Shown piece by piece: positions 1 to 7,943 of a stretch of 14,409 bases of DNA (position 1 is its first letter; the number at the start of each line of letters is the position of its first letter). Made by a program: the position numbers and the translations under genes. Origin of the DNA: Pseudomonadota bacterium (GTDB taxonomy: Bacteria > Pseudomonadota > Gammaproteobacteria > Burkholderiales > Burkholderiaceae_C). The stretch spans positions 1 to 14,409 of the forward strand of contig JAUPTP010000014.1 of assembly GCA_030918015.1 (NCBI GenBank), read 5' to 3'. A model generated the notes under the pieces. The model was not told where the DNA came from. It worked only from the letters and a program-made list of their open reading frames with translations, and ran no database searches.

Positions 1-531
1 CTGGTGGCGCTGATGTGGGTGTGGATGCTCGATCCGCTGCTGGGCGGCGTGAACCACCTGATCACCGCGCTGGGCTTCGACCGCCAGCCCTTCTTCGCCA
101 GTCCGGACCAGTCGCTGGCCACCGTCGCGGCGGTCAACATCTGGCGCCACATGGGGCTGGTGGCGCTGCTGTTCCTGGCCGGGCTGCAGAACATTCCGCG
201 CTACCTCTACGAGGCGGCCGCGCTGGAAGGGGCCTCCGAGTGGCAGATGTTCTGGCGCATCACGCTGCCGCTGCTGCGCCCGGTGATGGTGTTCGTGCTG
301 GTCACCAGCGTCACCGGCTCCTTCCAGATCTTCGACACGGTGGCGGTGGCCACGGGGGGCGGCCCGCTCGACTCGACCCGCGTGATCGTCCACTACATCG
401 TCCAGAACGCCTTCGGCTTCTACAAGATGGGCTATGCCTCGGCCATGTCGATGGCGCTCGGCCTGGTGATGGTGCTCTACACCGTGGTGCAGATGCGCGT
501 GCTGCGCGCCAACGAGAACGACCTGGCCTGA
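1..531 (+). CDS. Sugar ABC transporter permease, MalF/UgpA type (5' partial)
   Basis: This is the C-terminal 176 residues of an inner-membrane permease subunit of a carbohydrate importer (binding-protein-dependent transport, BPD_transp_1 family). The frame is open from base 1, so the start lies upstream of the window. The EAA loop that docks on the ATPase is clear: YEAAALEGASEWQMFWRITL, about residues 70-89 of the fragment. It is followed by hydrophobic segments around MVFVLVTSVTGSFQIF and MALGLVMVLYTVV, as expected for the last transmembrane helices. The stop is 12 nt before the next permease, which has a matching EAA loop, so the two most likely form the heterodimeric channel. Substrate specificity cannot be read from this gene; the linked GH4 glycosidase suggests an alpha-galactoside or similar sugar. 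Confidence 0.93.
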   Translation: MVALMWVWMLDPLLGGVNHLITALGFDRQPFFASPDQSLATVAAVNIWRHMGLVALLFLAGLQNIPRYLYEAAALEGASEWQMFWRITLPLLRPVMVFVLVTSVTGSFQIFDTVAVATGGGPLDSTRVIVHYIVQNAFGFYKMGYASAMSMALGLVMVLYTVVQMRVLRANENDLA

Positions 532-543
532 GGGGCGACCGAC

Positions 544-1500
544 ATGACGATCCTGACCTCTTCGGCAAGCCCCTCCACCCTGTCGACCCCCACCGTGCCC
601 GTGACCTCTCCCGCGTCCCGCTCCCGTTCTCTGCCCGCCGGGCGCCTGCTGGCCTGGGCGCTGCTGCTCATGATGCTGTTCGTGACGGTGGCGCCGCTGT
701 GGCTGGTGCTCAAGACCGCGATCACGCCCTCGGCGGACCTGTTCGCGCAGAGTGCGCGCGGGTGGCCCGAGGCCCCGACGCTGGCGCATTTCCAGCGCGT
801 GCTCGGGCTGCTCTCGCCCGAGGAGGCGATGTCGCACGGCGGCTCGGGCGCGCAGATCCATTTCCTGCGCGCGGTGCTCAATTCGGTGCTGTTCACCGTC
901 AGCGTCGTCGTGCTGCAGGTGATGACCAGCGCGATGGCCGCCTATGCCTTCGCGCGGCTGCGCTTTCCCGGCCGCGACCTGCTGTTCGGGCTGTTCGTGG
1001 CGTCGATGATGGTGCCCGGCGTGGTCACCTTCATCCCGAACTTCGTGCTGATCAAGGACCTGGGCTGGCTCAACACGCTGGCGGGGATGGTGGCGCCGTT
1101 CTGCCTGTTCTCGGCCTTCGGGGTGTTCTTCCTGCGCCAGTTCTTCCTGTCGGTGCCGCGCGACCTGGAGGAGGCGGCGATGCTCGAGGGCGCCTCGCCC
1201 CTGCGCATCTTCTGGAGCATCGTGCTGCCGCTGGCCAGCGCGCCGATCGCCACGCTGTGCATCCTGCAGGGCATCAACATGTGGAACGAATTCTTCTGGC
1301 CCTTCCTCGTCGCCAAGGACGAGGAAAAGCAGGTGCTGACCGTGGCGCTGCAGAGCTTCAAGTCGCAGACGCCCCAGGGCCAGCCCGACTGGACCGGCCT
1401 GATGGCCGCCACCGCGCTGACCATCGTGCCCACGCTCGTGCTGCTGGTGGCCTTCGGCCGCCGGGTGGTCGAGTCGGTCCAGTTCAGCGGCAGCAAGTGA
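544..1500 (+). CDS. Sugar ABC transporter permease, MalG/UgpE type
   Basis: This 318-residue permease is the second membrane subunit of the sugar importer. A first transmembrane helix (LLAWALLLMMLFVTVAPLWL, about residues 36-55) follows a Ser/Pro/Arg-rich cytoplasmic N-terminus. The periplasmic loop after helix 1 is fairly long, as in MalG relatives. The EAA motif is EEAAMLEGASPLRIFWSIVL, around residues 214-233. The ATG at 544 is preceded by a GAGGGG ribosome-binding site overlapping the end of the upstream gene. The gene ends 26 nt before the likely binding-protein start. No ATP-binding subunit (MsmK/UgpC type) is visible, so the system must use one encoded upstream or elsewhere. Length and motifs are normal for the family. 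Confidence 0.95.
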   Translation: MTILTSSASPSTLSTPTVPVTSPASRSRSLPAGRLLAWALLLMMLFVTVAPLWLVLKTAITPSADLFAQSARGWPEAPTLAHFQRVLGLLSPEEAMSHGGSGAQIHFLRAVLNSVLFTVSVVVLQVMTSAMAAYAFARLRFPGRDLLFGLFVASMMVPGVVTFIPNFVLIKDLGWLNTLAGMVAPFCLFSAFGVFFLRQFFLSVPRDLEEAAMLEGASPLRIFWSIVLPLASAPIATLCILQGINMWNEFFWPFLVAKDEEKQVLTVALQSFKSQTPQGQPDWTGLMAATALTIVPTLVLLVAFGRRVVESVQFSGSK

Positions 1501-1526
1501 TCACCCACGACGACGAAGGAGACATG

Positions 1527-2831
1527 ATGACGACGACGACAAACGCGCTGCTGGCCCTGGTGGCGCTGATCGGCTCGACCGCGGCGCAGGCCGGCGACGT
1601 GAAGTACGTGCTGTGGGACGCCAACCAGCGTCCGGCCTACCAGCAATGCGCCAGCGACTTCCAGAAGGCCAATCCGGGCATCACCATCAAGATCAGCCAG
1701 CAGGGCTGGGACGAGTACTGGACCGGCCTGTCCACCGGCTTCATCTCCGGCACCGCGCCGGATGTGTTCACCAACCACCTGGCCAAGTACCCCGAGTTCG
1801 CCAGGAACAACCTGCTGGTCGACCTGGCCCCGCTGATCAAGCGCGACGCCGTGAAGACCGACGCCTACGCCAGCGGCCTCTACGACATCTGGGGCCGCGA
1901 GGGCAAGCAGTACGGCCTGCCCAAGGACTGGGACACCATCGCCTTCATCGTCAACCTGGACCTGGCCAAGAAGGCGGGGGTCACGCTGGCCGATCTCAAC
2001 GGCATGACCTGGAACCCGAAGGACGGCGGCAGCTTCGAGCAGATCGTGCGCCGCCTCACCACCGACGCGGCCGGCAACAACGCCACCAGCGCGAAGTTCG
2101 ACAAGTCCAAGGTGGCGGTCTATGGCTACCAGAACCCCGGCGCCGGCGGCATGATGGGCCAGACCGAGTGGAGCCACTTCGCGGTGTCCAACGGCTTCAG
2201 GTTCCAGGACGCGCCGTGGGCGGGCAAGTTCTATTACGACGATCCGAAGCTGGCCGAGACCATCCAGTATCTGGCCGGGCTGCCGGGCAAGGGCGTCTCG
2301 GCGACGCCCGACGATGTCAGCAAGCTGGGCTCGGACGCGATGTTCATCGCCGGCAAGGCCGCGATGGTGCCCCAGGGCTCGTGGATGATCACCCACTTCG
2401 CGGCGAACGCGAAGTTCCCCTACGCCTGGGTGCCGCTGCCCAAGGGTCCGATCGGCCAGCGCGCGACCATGTTCAACGGCCTGGCCGACTCGATCTGGGT
2501 CGGCTCGAAGAACAAGGAGGAGGCCTGGAAGTGGGTCAAGTACCTCGGCTCGGAGGCCTGCCAGAGCGTGGTGGCCAAGGCCGGCGTGGTCTTCCCCGCG
2601 GTCAAGGGCCTGCCCGACCAGGCCATGGCGGTGCACAAGACCCGCGGCGTCGACTCCTCGGCCTTCCTGGAGATGACCCGCGGCAAGACCTTCCTGGCGC
2701 CGATCGCCGACAACGGCTCGCAGGTCAACGAGCTGATGGGCACCGCGATCGAGTCGGTCCTGCGGGGCAAGTCGGACGCGGCCGGCGCGCTGCGCAGCGC
2801 CAACGGCCAGGTCAACGCGCTGTTCCGCTGA
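1527..2831 (+). CDS. Periplasmic sugar-binding protein of ABC importer (family 1 SBP)
   Basis: This 434-residue extracellular solute-binding protein captures sugar in the periplasm and delivers it to the two permeases upstream. The N-terminus is a Sec signal peptide: a hydrophobic stretch (ALLALVALIGST) ending in AQA, with mature protein starting near GDVKYVLWD. Family signs are the early strand with W, the segment TAPDVFTNHLAKYPEF, and the later GKAAMVPQGSWM and EEAWKWVKYLGS segments typical of MalE-like proteins. Two ATGs sit in frame at 1524 and 1527; AAGGAG at 1516-1521 is 5 nt from 1527 but only 2 nt from 1524, so 1527 is preferred. The binding-protein gene follows its permeases instead of leading the operon, which is less common. 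The ligand is inferred only from the neighbouring GH4 enzyme. Confidence 0.93.
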   Translation: MTTTTNALLALVALIGSTAAQAGDVKYVLWDANQRPAYQQCASDFQKANPGITIKISQQGWDEYWTGLSTGFISGTAPDVFTNHLAKYPEFARNNLLVDLAPLIKRDAVKTDAYASGLYDIWGREGKQYGLPKDWDTIAFIVNLDLAKKAGVTLADLNGMTWNPKDGGSFEQIVRRLTTDAAGNNATSAKFDKSKVAVYGYQNPGAGGMMGQTEWSHFAVSNGFRFQDAPWAGKFYYDDPKLAETIQYLAGLPGKGVSATPDDVSKLGSDAMFIAGKAAMVPQGSWMITHFAANAKFPYAWVPLPKGPIGQRATMFNGLADSIWVGSKNKEEAWKWVKYLGSEACQSVVAKAGVVFPAVKGLPDQAMAVHKTRGVDSSAFLEMTRGKTFLAPIADNGSQVNELMGTAIESVLRGKSDAAGALRSANGQVNALFR

Positions 2832-2858
2832 GCCCTTGATCGGTCGACGTCGAACCCT

Positions 2859-2863
2859 GGAGG
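2859..2863 (+). promoter_or_regulatory. Ribosome-binding site deciding the GH4 start
   Basis: GGAGG here directly abuts an ATG at 2864 but is 6 nt from the in-frame ATG at 2870. The second spacing is workable and the first is not, so the GH4 protein is taken to begin MPPSSQRLKI and not two residues earlier. Confidence 0.7.
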
Positions 2864-2869
2864 ATGCCC

Positions 2870-4291
2870 ATGCCCCCTTCTTCCCAACGGCTGAAGATCA
2901 CGCTGATCGGTGCGGGCAGCACCGTCTTCACGCGCAATCTGCTCGGCGACATCCTGTCCTGTCCGGAGCTGGCGGGCGCCGAGATCGCGCTGCATGACAT
3001 CGATGCGCACCGGCTGCAGCTGTCGCGGCAGGTCGCGCACCGGGTGGCCGATGCGCTGGGCGTGCAGCCCCGCATCACCGCCAGCACCGACCGCCGCACG
3101 GCGCTCGAGGGCGCCCGCTTCGTGCTCAGCACCATCCAGGTCGGCGGCTACCGGCCGGCCACCGTCACCGACTTCGAGATCCCGAAGAAGTACGGCCTGG
3201 AGCAGACCATCGGCGACACGCTGGGCATCGGCGGCATCATGCGCGGCCTGCGCACGATTCCGGTGATGCTGGAGATGCTGCGCGACATGGAGGCGGTGTG
3301 TGCGCCCGGCGCCGTCCACCTCAACTACGTCAACCCGATGGCGATGATCACCTGGGCGCTGAACCGGGCGTCCACGCGCATCCCCACCATCGGCCTGTGC
3401 CACAGCGTGCAGCAGACCGCGCAGGAGCTGGCGCACGATCTGGGTCTGCCGGTCGAGGAGATCGACTACCGCTGCGCCGGCATCAACCACATGTCGTTCT
3501 ACCTGCGCTTCGAGCACCGGGGCGAGGACCTGTACCCGCGCCTGCGCGAGATCCACCGCGAGGGCCGCATGCCGGCGTGGAACCGGGTGCGCTACGAGAT
3601 GCTGGCCCAGCTCGGGCACTTTCCCACCGAGTCGAGCGAGCACTTCAGCGAGTACGTGCCGTGGTTCATCAAGCAGGGGCGCCAGGACCTGCTGGAGAAG
3701 TTCAACATCCCGCTCGACGAGTACCCGGGCCGCTGCCAGGTCTACGAGCAGGCCTGGCCGTGGATCGAGCGCGAGCTGCAGTCGCCGGGCTCGCAGGACA
3801 GCACGGCGCTGCTGGCCACGCTGCGCGCGGCCGGCATCACGGTGATGCCGCGCTCGATCGACGACGCGGCCGGGCTGATCGACGGCCTGCGCGAGGTGCG
3901 GCGCAGCGTCGAGTACGGCAGCTCGATCATCCACTCCATCGTCACCGGCCAGCCGCGGGTCATCAACGGCAATGTGCTCAACGACCGGCTGATCGACAAC
4001 CTGCCCGAGGGCTGCGCGGTCGAGGTGCCGTGCCTGGTCGATCACAACGGCGTGCAGCCGACCCGCGTCGGCCGGCTGCCGGTGCAGCTCGCCACGCTGA
4101 TGCGCACCAATGTCAACGTGCAGGAGCTGGTGGTGGAGGCGGTCCTGAACCAGCGCCGCGACCATGTCTACCACGCCGCGATGCTCGACCCGCTGACCTC
4201 GGCCACCCTGGACCTGGCCCAGATCCGCGCCATGGTGGACGAGCTGCTGCAGGCCCACGGCGACCTGATGCCGGACTGGCTGCGCGCCTGA
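2870..4291 (+). CDS. GH4 family glycosidase, MelA-like alpha-galactosidase
   Basis: This 473-residue cytoplasmic enzyme belongs to glycoside hydrolase family 4. These enzymes use NAD+ and a divalent metal to cleave glycosides by a redox-elimination route. The N-terminal Rossmann signature is ITLIGAGSTVF (residues 10-20), with acidic residues in HDID (42-45) for the nucleotide. NYVNPMAM spans 152-159. The metal-binding pair is probably Cys177 in GLCHSVQ (175-181) and His207 in GINHMSF (204-210). GLCHSVQ and CAGINHM resemble Escherichia coli MelA more than the alpha-glucosidase or phospho-glycosidase branches, so alpha-galactosidase is the best call. Alpha-glucosidase or alpha-galacturonidase activity cannot be excluded. 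It lies 38 nt after the binding-protein gene, which suggests uptake followed by intracellular cleavage of an alpha-galactoside. Confidence 0.88.
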   Translation: MPPSSQRLKITLIGAGSTVFTRNLLGDILSCPELAGAEIALHDIDAHRLQLSRQVAHRVADALGVQPRITASTDRRTALEGARFVLSTIQVGGYRPATVTDFEIPKKYGLEQTIGDTLGIGGIMRGLRTIPVMLEMLRDMEAVCAPGAVHLNYVNPMAMITWALNRASTRIPTIGLCHSVQQTAQELAHDLGLPVEEIDYRCAGINHMSFYLRFEHRGEDLYPRLREIHREGRMPAWNRVRYEMLAQLGHFPTESSEHFSEYVPWFIKQGRQDLLEKFNIPLDEYPGRCQVYEQAWPWIERELQSPGSQDSTALLATLRAAGITVMPRSIDDAAGLIDGLREVRRSVEYGSSIIHSIVTGQPRVINGNVLNDRLIDNLPEGCAVEVPCLVDHNGVQPTRVGRLPVQLATLMRTNVNVQELVVEAVLNQRRDHVYHAAMLDPLTSATLDLAQIRAMVDELLQAHGDLMPDWLRA

Positions 4292-4302
4292 GGGCGGGTG
4301 CC

Positions 4303-4326
4303 GCGCGATCGCCTCAGCGCGATCGC
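4303..4326. repeat. Repeated GCGCGATCGC between convergent genes, possible weak terminator
   Basis: GCGCGATCGC occurs at 4303-4312 and again at 4317-4326. The inner octamer GCGATCGC is itself palindromic, so the two copies (4305-4312 and 4319-4326) can pair as an 8-bp stem with a 6-nt loop. The structure lies between the converging GH4 and lacI-type genes and overlaps the last codons of the latter. There is no T-tract, so a bidirectional terminator role is only a guess. Confidence 0.4.
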
Positions 4327-5381
4327 ACCGTCTGCCGCACCACCAGCGGGCAGTCGATCTTGATCAGGTGGCGGCGCGCGGCGCGCTGCGTCTGCGGCAG
4401 ATCGGCCGCGGCCAGCAGCGCCTCCACCGCGGCGCGGCCCATCTCGTAGTTGGGCAGCACCATCGTGGTCAGCGGCGGATGGGTGTGGCGCGAGATCTCC
4501 TGGTCGTCGTAGCCCATCAGCGAGACGTCCTCGGGCACCTTCAGGCCGAGCTGGGCCAGCGCCTCCATCGCGCCCAGCGCCATCAGGTCGTTGGCGCAGA
4601 AGAGGGCGGTGGGCGGGCGCGCCTCGCGCATCAGCGACAGCGTCGCCTCGAAGCCGGTGCCCGACATCCAGTCGCCGTCGCGCACCAGCGCCGGGTCGAA
4701 GGGCAGGTCGGCGGTGGCCAGCGCGCGGCGGTAGCCCTTGAGCCGGTCCTTGGCGGCCTCCATCCACGGCTCGCCGTTGATGAAGCCGATGCGGGTGTGG
4801 CCCATCGCGATCAGGTGCTCGGTGGCCGCATGGCCGCCGCCCACCTCGCCGGGCACGATGGTGGGCAGGCGGTGGCGCTCGTCATGGCAGTTCAGCAGCA
4901 CCACCGGCAGCTCGGCGTCGTCGGTCAGCGCCGCCGGCAGCGTCACCTCGCGGGTGAAGATGGTCGAGTAGACGATGCCCAGCAGCATCGGGTTGGCGCG
5001 CAGCGCCGCGATCGCCGCGGCCTCCTGGTCGGCATTGCTGCGGGTGACGATGACGCTGACCAGGCAGTCGTGCTCCCAGGCGGCGTCGCGCGCGCCGTCG
5101 ACGCTGACCACCGGATGCGGGCTGGTCGAGATCTCGTCGACCAGGTAGCCGATCAGGCTGCGCCGCGGCGCCGGGTCCGGGCTGGCCGGGGCCGGCAGCA
5201 GGGCCGGCATCTCGCGCCGCGGCAGCCGGTAGCCCAGCTCCATCGCCACGCCGAGCACCCGGCTGCGGGTCTCGGCCGACAGCCGCGCGCCGGTCATGTT
5301 GTTGAGCACCATCGACACGGTGGACTGGGACACGCCGGCGGCCTTGGCCACATCGGTCATGGTGGGGCGGCGCACGGGCAT
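4314..5381 (-). CDS. LacI-family transcriptional repressor
   Basis: This 355-residue DNA-binding regulator probably responds to the sugar handled by the adjacent importer and GH4 enzyme. The N-terminal LacI helix-turn-helix is MTDVAKAAGVSQSTVSMVLN (about residues 8-27). The hinge helix region RSRVLGVAMELGYRL follows. The effector-binding core has standard sugar-repressor segments: GHTRIGFINGEPWMEAAKDR, then PTALFCANDLMALGAMEAL, then VSLMGYDDQEISRHTHPPLT near the C-terminus. The start is uncertain: the frame is open to a TTG at 5432, with ATGs at 5381 and 5360 and no convincing ribosome-binding site at any of them. I chose 5381 because it leaves a short lead before the helix-turn-helix. It is convergent with the sugar operon, so it does not share its promoter; the operator it binds is probably upstream of the window. 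Confidence 0.9.
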   Translation of the reverse strand: MPVRRPTMTDVAKAAGVSQSTVSMVLNNMTGARLSAETRSRVLGVAMELGYRLPRREMPALLPAPASPDPAPRRSLIGYLVDEISTSPHPVVSVDGARDAAWEHDCLVSVIVTRSNADQEAAAIAALRANPMLLGIVYSTIFTREVTLPAALTDDAELPVVLLNCHDERHRLPTIVPGEVGGGHAATEHLIAMGHTRIGFINGEPWMEAAKDRLKGYRRALATADLPFDPALVRDGDWMSGTGFEATLSLMREARPPTALFCANDLMALGAMEALAQLGLKVPEDVSLMGYDDQEISRHTHPPLTTMVLPNYEMGRAAVEALLAAADLPQTQRAARRHLIKIDCPLVVRQTVRSR

Positions 5382-5483
5382 CGGGGCAGGCTTGCGGGAG
5401 GTCACGGCAGGAACGGAGAAGGTCGACGGCAAGCCGCGATGGTAGCGAGGCGGCCGCGCGCCCCGCCACCGGGATCATGCCGG

Positions 5484-5512
5484 GTGATGGATTGCTAATA
5501 ATTGGTGATAAC
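5484..5512. promoter_or_regulatory. AT-rich patch between divergent genes, probable promoter region
   Basis: The 163-bp gap between the LacI-type gene (leftward) and the next gene (rightward) is GC-rich except for this short AT-rich patch around TTGCTAATAATTGGTGATAA. The best -10-like hexamer rightward is GATAAC (5507-5512), but its -35 partner is poor. No good palindrome for LacI autoregulation is visible. The patch is marked only as the likeliest place for the divergent promoters. Confidence 0.3.
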
Positions 5513-5544
5513 CCGACTTCGGCCATGCGGCTATGCTGATCGCC

Positions 5545-5949
5545 ATGACCGACTTCGATTCCCCCCTCTGGCGCCTGAGCCTGGCCGGCAGCGAGATCGC
5601 CGCGGCCCGGATCGAGGCGGGCGCGCTGGTGCTGCGGCTGTCGGCCGCGGCGGTGCGGCGCGTGGTCGACGGCGTGGCCGGCTATCTGCGCCCGGTCGAG
5701 CTGCGGCTGGCGCAGGCGCGCTGCGAAGGCGGCGAGCCGGCCGATCTCTTCGGCGGCGTCCGCGCCGCGCGGGTGCTGCAGGCCGGCCGGGTGCTCGACG
5801 CGCTGCCGCTGCCCGGCCGCCTGGACGGCGCGCTGGTGCTGGAGCTGCAGCTGATCCACGGCACCGCGCTGCGCATCGAGGCCGGCGCGCTGGTGCTGGC
5901 GCTGCCCGCGGACGCGTCGCCGGTCTTCCACGAATCCTGCGACTGCTGA
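5545..5949 (+). CDS. Small protein with three GALVL repeats, unrecognised family
   Basis: This 134-residue protein has no signal peptide or transmembrane helix, and I cannot name its family. It contains RIEAGALVL twice (about residues 22-30 and 110-118) and a third GALVL within DGALVLELQL (about 95-104). These look like repeated beta-strands, so a small two-fold beta structure is plausible. The C-terminus is Cys-rich, ending FHESCDC. The ATG at 5545 was preferred over the in-frame ATG at 5533, because MTDFDSPLW looks like a natural N-terminus; neither has a visible ribosome-binding site. It is divergent from the LacI-type gene and 102 nt before the efflux adaptor, with an operator-like palindrome overlapping its stop codon. 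Codon use is normal for the window, supporting a real gene. Confidence 0.7.
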   Translation: MTDFDSPLWRLSLAGSEIAAARIEAGALVLRLSAAAVRRVVDGVAGYLRPVELRLAQARCEGGEPADLFGGVRAARVLQAGRVLDALPLPGRLDGALVLELQLIHGTALRIEAGALVLALPADASPVFHESCDC

Positions 5950-5987
5950 CCGATCGGTCAGATTGACGCCGGTCATGCGCGTGACCG
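5946..5987. promoter_or_regulatory. Operator-like cluster of four TGACCG half-sites upstream of the efflux operon
   Basis: A perfect 16-bp palindrome, CTGACCGATCGGTCAG, lies at 5946-5961. It is followed by a second inverted repeat of the same half-site in the opposite arrangement, CCGGTCA (5969-5975) and TGACCGG (5982-5988), 6 nt apart. So TGACCG or its complement occurs four times within 41 bp (5947, 5955, 5970, 5982). A TTGACG hexamer at 5963-5968, between the two palindromes, could be a -35 element, but I see no good -10. ACCGATCGGT-type palindromes are typical of TetR-family operators (family knowledge). No TetR gene is in the window, so the regulator is unknown. Confidence 0.55.
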
Positions 5988-6051
5988 GGGGTGGGCGGCA
6001 GAATGCGTGCATTCGCGCACGCTCTCGCGTGCCGCACCGACAAGGATCCCG

Positions 6052-7239
6052 ATGAGCGCCGCTGCCCCGAATGCTCCTTCCGTCTGGCTGCGCCGCGGTC
6101 TGGTCGCGCTGCTGGTCGTCGGTCTCGGGGCGGGCACGCTGGCCTGGCTGCGCCGGCCGCAGCCGGTGGCGGTCAGCGCGGTCGAGGTGACGCGCGGCAC
6201 GGTCGAGGCCACGATCGCCAACACCCGTGCCGGCACGGTCGAGGCCTGCCAGCGCACCCGGCTGTCGACCATCCTGGGCGGACGCATCGAGCGGCTCGAG
6301 GTGCGCGAGGGCGACCGGGTGCGCAAGGGCCAGCTGCTGATGAAGCTGTGGAACGACGACCAGCGCGCGCAGGCGGCGCTGGCCGCCGCGCAGCTCGACA
6401 CCAGCCGGCGGCGCATCGTCGAGGCCTGCTCGGCCGCCGAGGCCGCCGAGCGCGAGGCCGAGCGCCAGCGCGGCCTGCGCGAGCAGGGCTTCATCTCCGA
6501 ATCCGCCGAGGACCGCGTGCGCACCGAGGCCCGCACCCGCCGCGCCGCCTGCCAGACCGCGCAGTCCGACGCCCGCGCCGCCGAGGCGCGCCTGGCGGCC
6601 ACGCAGGTCGAGCAGGGCCGCATGGTGCTGCTCGCGCCCTTCGACGGCACGGTGGCGAAGATCGTCGGCGAGGTGGGCGAATACTCGACGCCGTCGCCGC
6701 CGGGCGTGCCCACGCCCCCGGCGATCGACCTGATCGACGAGCGCTGCCTCTATGTGAAGGCGCCGATGGACGAGGTCGATGCGCCGCGGCTGCGGCCGGG
6801 CCAGCCGGTGCGCATCACCCTGGACGCGCTGCCGGGCCGGTCTTTTGCCGGCCGGGTGCGCCGCATCGCGCCGATCGTGTCGGCGCTGGAGAAGCAGGCG
6901 CGCACCGTCGACATCGATGTCGACTTCGACGATCTGGCCGCGGCCGGGCCGCTGCGGGTGGGCTACAGCGCCGATGTCGAGGTGGTGCTCGCCGTGCACC
7001 GCGACGTGCTGCGGGTGCCCGCGGCGGCGGTGGGCGAGGGCGGCCGGGTGCTGGTGATCGGCGCCGAGGGCGTGCTGGCCGAGCGGCGGGTGCGCACCGG
7101 GCTGGCCAACTGGGAGCATGCCGAGGTGCTTGACGGGCTGAAGGCCGGCGAGCAGGTGGTCAGCTCGCTCGAGCGCGAAGGGGTCCGGGCGGGCGTGCTC
7201 GCGCGGGTCGAGCCGGCCGCTTCGGGCGCCAGGCCATGA
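6052..7239 (+). CDS. Periplasmic adaptor (HlyD/MacA-like) of ABC efflux system
   Basis: This 395-residue membrane-fusion protein would link the inner-membrane ABC permeases encoded downstream to the periplasm, and perhaps to an outer-membrane channel. One N-terminal transmembrane anchor spans about residues 16-33 (GLVALLVVGLGAGTLAWL). The first lipoyl half is around GGRIERLEVREGDRVRKGQL (76-95). An Ala/Glu/Arg-rich coiled-coil hairpin covers about 103-190. The second lipoyl half is MVLLAPFDGTVAKIVGEVGE (191-210). A beta-barrel and membrane-proximal domain follow. AAGGA at 6042-6046 supports the ATG at 6052 over earlier in-frame codons. The stop overlaps the next gene's start as ATGA, so translation is probably coupled. 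The exported substrate is unknown, and no TolC-like gene is present. Confidence 0.92.
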   Translation: MSAAAPNAPSVWLRRGLVALLVVGLGAGTLAWLRRPQPVAVSAVEVTRGTVEATIANTRAGTVEACQRTRLSTILGGRIERLEVREGDRVRKGQLLMKLWNDDQRAQAALAAAQLDTSRRRIVEACSAAEAAEREAERQRGLREQGFISESAEDRVRTEARTRRAACQTAQSDARAAEARLAATQVEQGRMVLLAPFDGTVAKIVGEVGEYSTPSPPGVPTPPAIDLIDERCLYVKAPMDEVDAPRLRPGQPVRITLDALPGRSFAGRVRRIAPIVSALEKQARTVDIDVDFDDLAAAGPLRVGYSADVEVVLAVHRDVLRVPAAAVGEGGRVLVIGAEGVLAERRVRTGLANWEHAEVLDGLKAGEQVVSSLEREGVRAGVLARVEPAASGARP

Positions 7240-7931
7240 GCGCGCCGGCGCTGATCGAGCTGGAGCGGGTCGAGCGCACCTTCCGCCTCGGCGACAGCGA
7301 GGTGCATGCGCTGCGGGGGCTGGACCTGCGCATCGAGGCCGGCGAGTACGTCGCGGTCATGGGCCCGAGCGGCTCGGGCAAGTCGACGCTGCTCAACATC
7401 CTCGGGCTGCTCGATCCGCCCAGCGGCGGGCGGCTGCGGCTCGAGGGGCGCGATGTCACCACGCTGAGCCCGGACGAGCAGGCGGCGGTGCGCAGCCGGC
7501 GCATCGGCTTCGTCTTCCAGAGCTTCCATCTGGTGCCGCGGCTGAGCGCGGCCGAGAACATCGCGCTGCCGATGGTGCTGGCCGGCATCGCGCCGAAGGA
7601 GCGTCAGGCGCGGGTCGCGCAGGCGCTGAAGGACTACGGCCTGGCCTCGCGCGCCGACCACCGCCCCAGCGAGCTCTCGGGCGGGCAGCGCCAGCGCGTG
7701 GCCATCGCCCGCGCCACGATCATGCAGCCGCCGCTGCTGCTGGCCGACGAGCCCACCGGCAACCTCGACCGTGCCACCGGCGACGAGGTGGTGCGCCTGC
7801 TCGAGGAACTCAATGCGCGCGGCGTCACGCTGATCGTCGTCACCCATGACGCCGGCCTGGGCGCGCGGGCGCGCCGGCGCCTGATGATGGAAGACGGCCG
7901 GCTGCAGCGCGACGAGCGCCTGCCCGCCTGA
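7236..7931 (+). CDS. ABC transporter ATP-binding protein, MacB/LolD type
   Basis: This 231-residue ATPase powers the efflux system. All nucleotide-binding motifs are intact: Walker A GPSGSGKST (43-51), Q-loop Gln95 in FVFQSF, signature LSGGQRQRVAIARA (147-160), Walker B LLLADEP (167-173) with Glu172, the D-loop in GNLD, and the switch His204 in VVTHD. The residues around LADEPTGNLD are typical of the MacB/LolD/FtsE subgroup that works with FtsX-type permeases and does not import solutes. The start overlaps the adaptor stop by 4 nt, and the gene ends 12 nt before the first permease. It is a stand-alone ATPase, unlike MacB, where ATPase and permease are fused. Confidence 0.95.
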   Translation: MSAPALIELERVERTFRLGDSEVHALRGLDLRIEAGEYVAVMGPSGSGKSTLLNILGLLDPPSGGRLRLEGRDVTTLSPDEQAAVRSRRIGFVFQSFHLVPRLSAAENIALPMVLAGIAPKERQARVAQALKDYGLASRADHRPSELSGGQRQRVAIARATIMQPPLLLADEPTGNLDRATGDEVVRLLEELNARGVTLIVVTHDAGLGARARRRLMMEDGRLQRDERLPA

Positions 7932-7943
7932 GGCCCGCGGCCC

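Noticed and set aside
2844..2853. Palindrome TCGACGTCGA between the binding-protein and GH4 genes
   Set aside because: It is short, has no T-run, and perfect 10-bp palindromes of this composition are easily found by chance; an mRNA-stabilising hairpin is possible but unsupported.
4303..4326. GCGATCGC copies as a HIP1-type cyanobacterial element
   Set aside because: Only two copies are adjacent and the genes are proteobacterial in type; better read as a local repeat or weak terminator.
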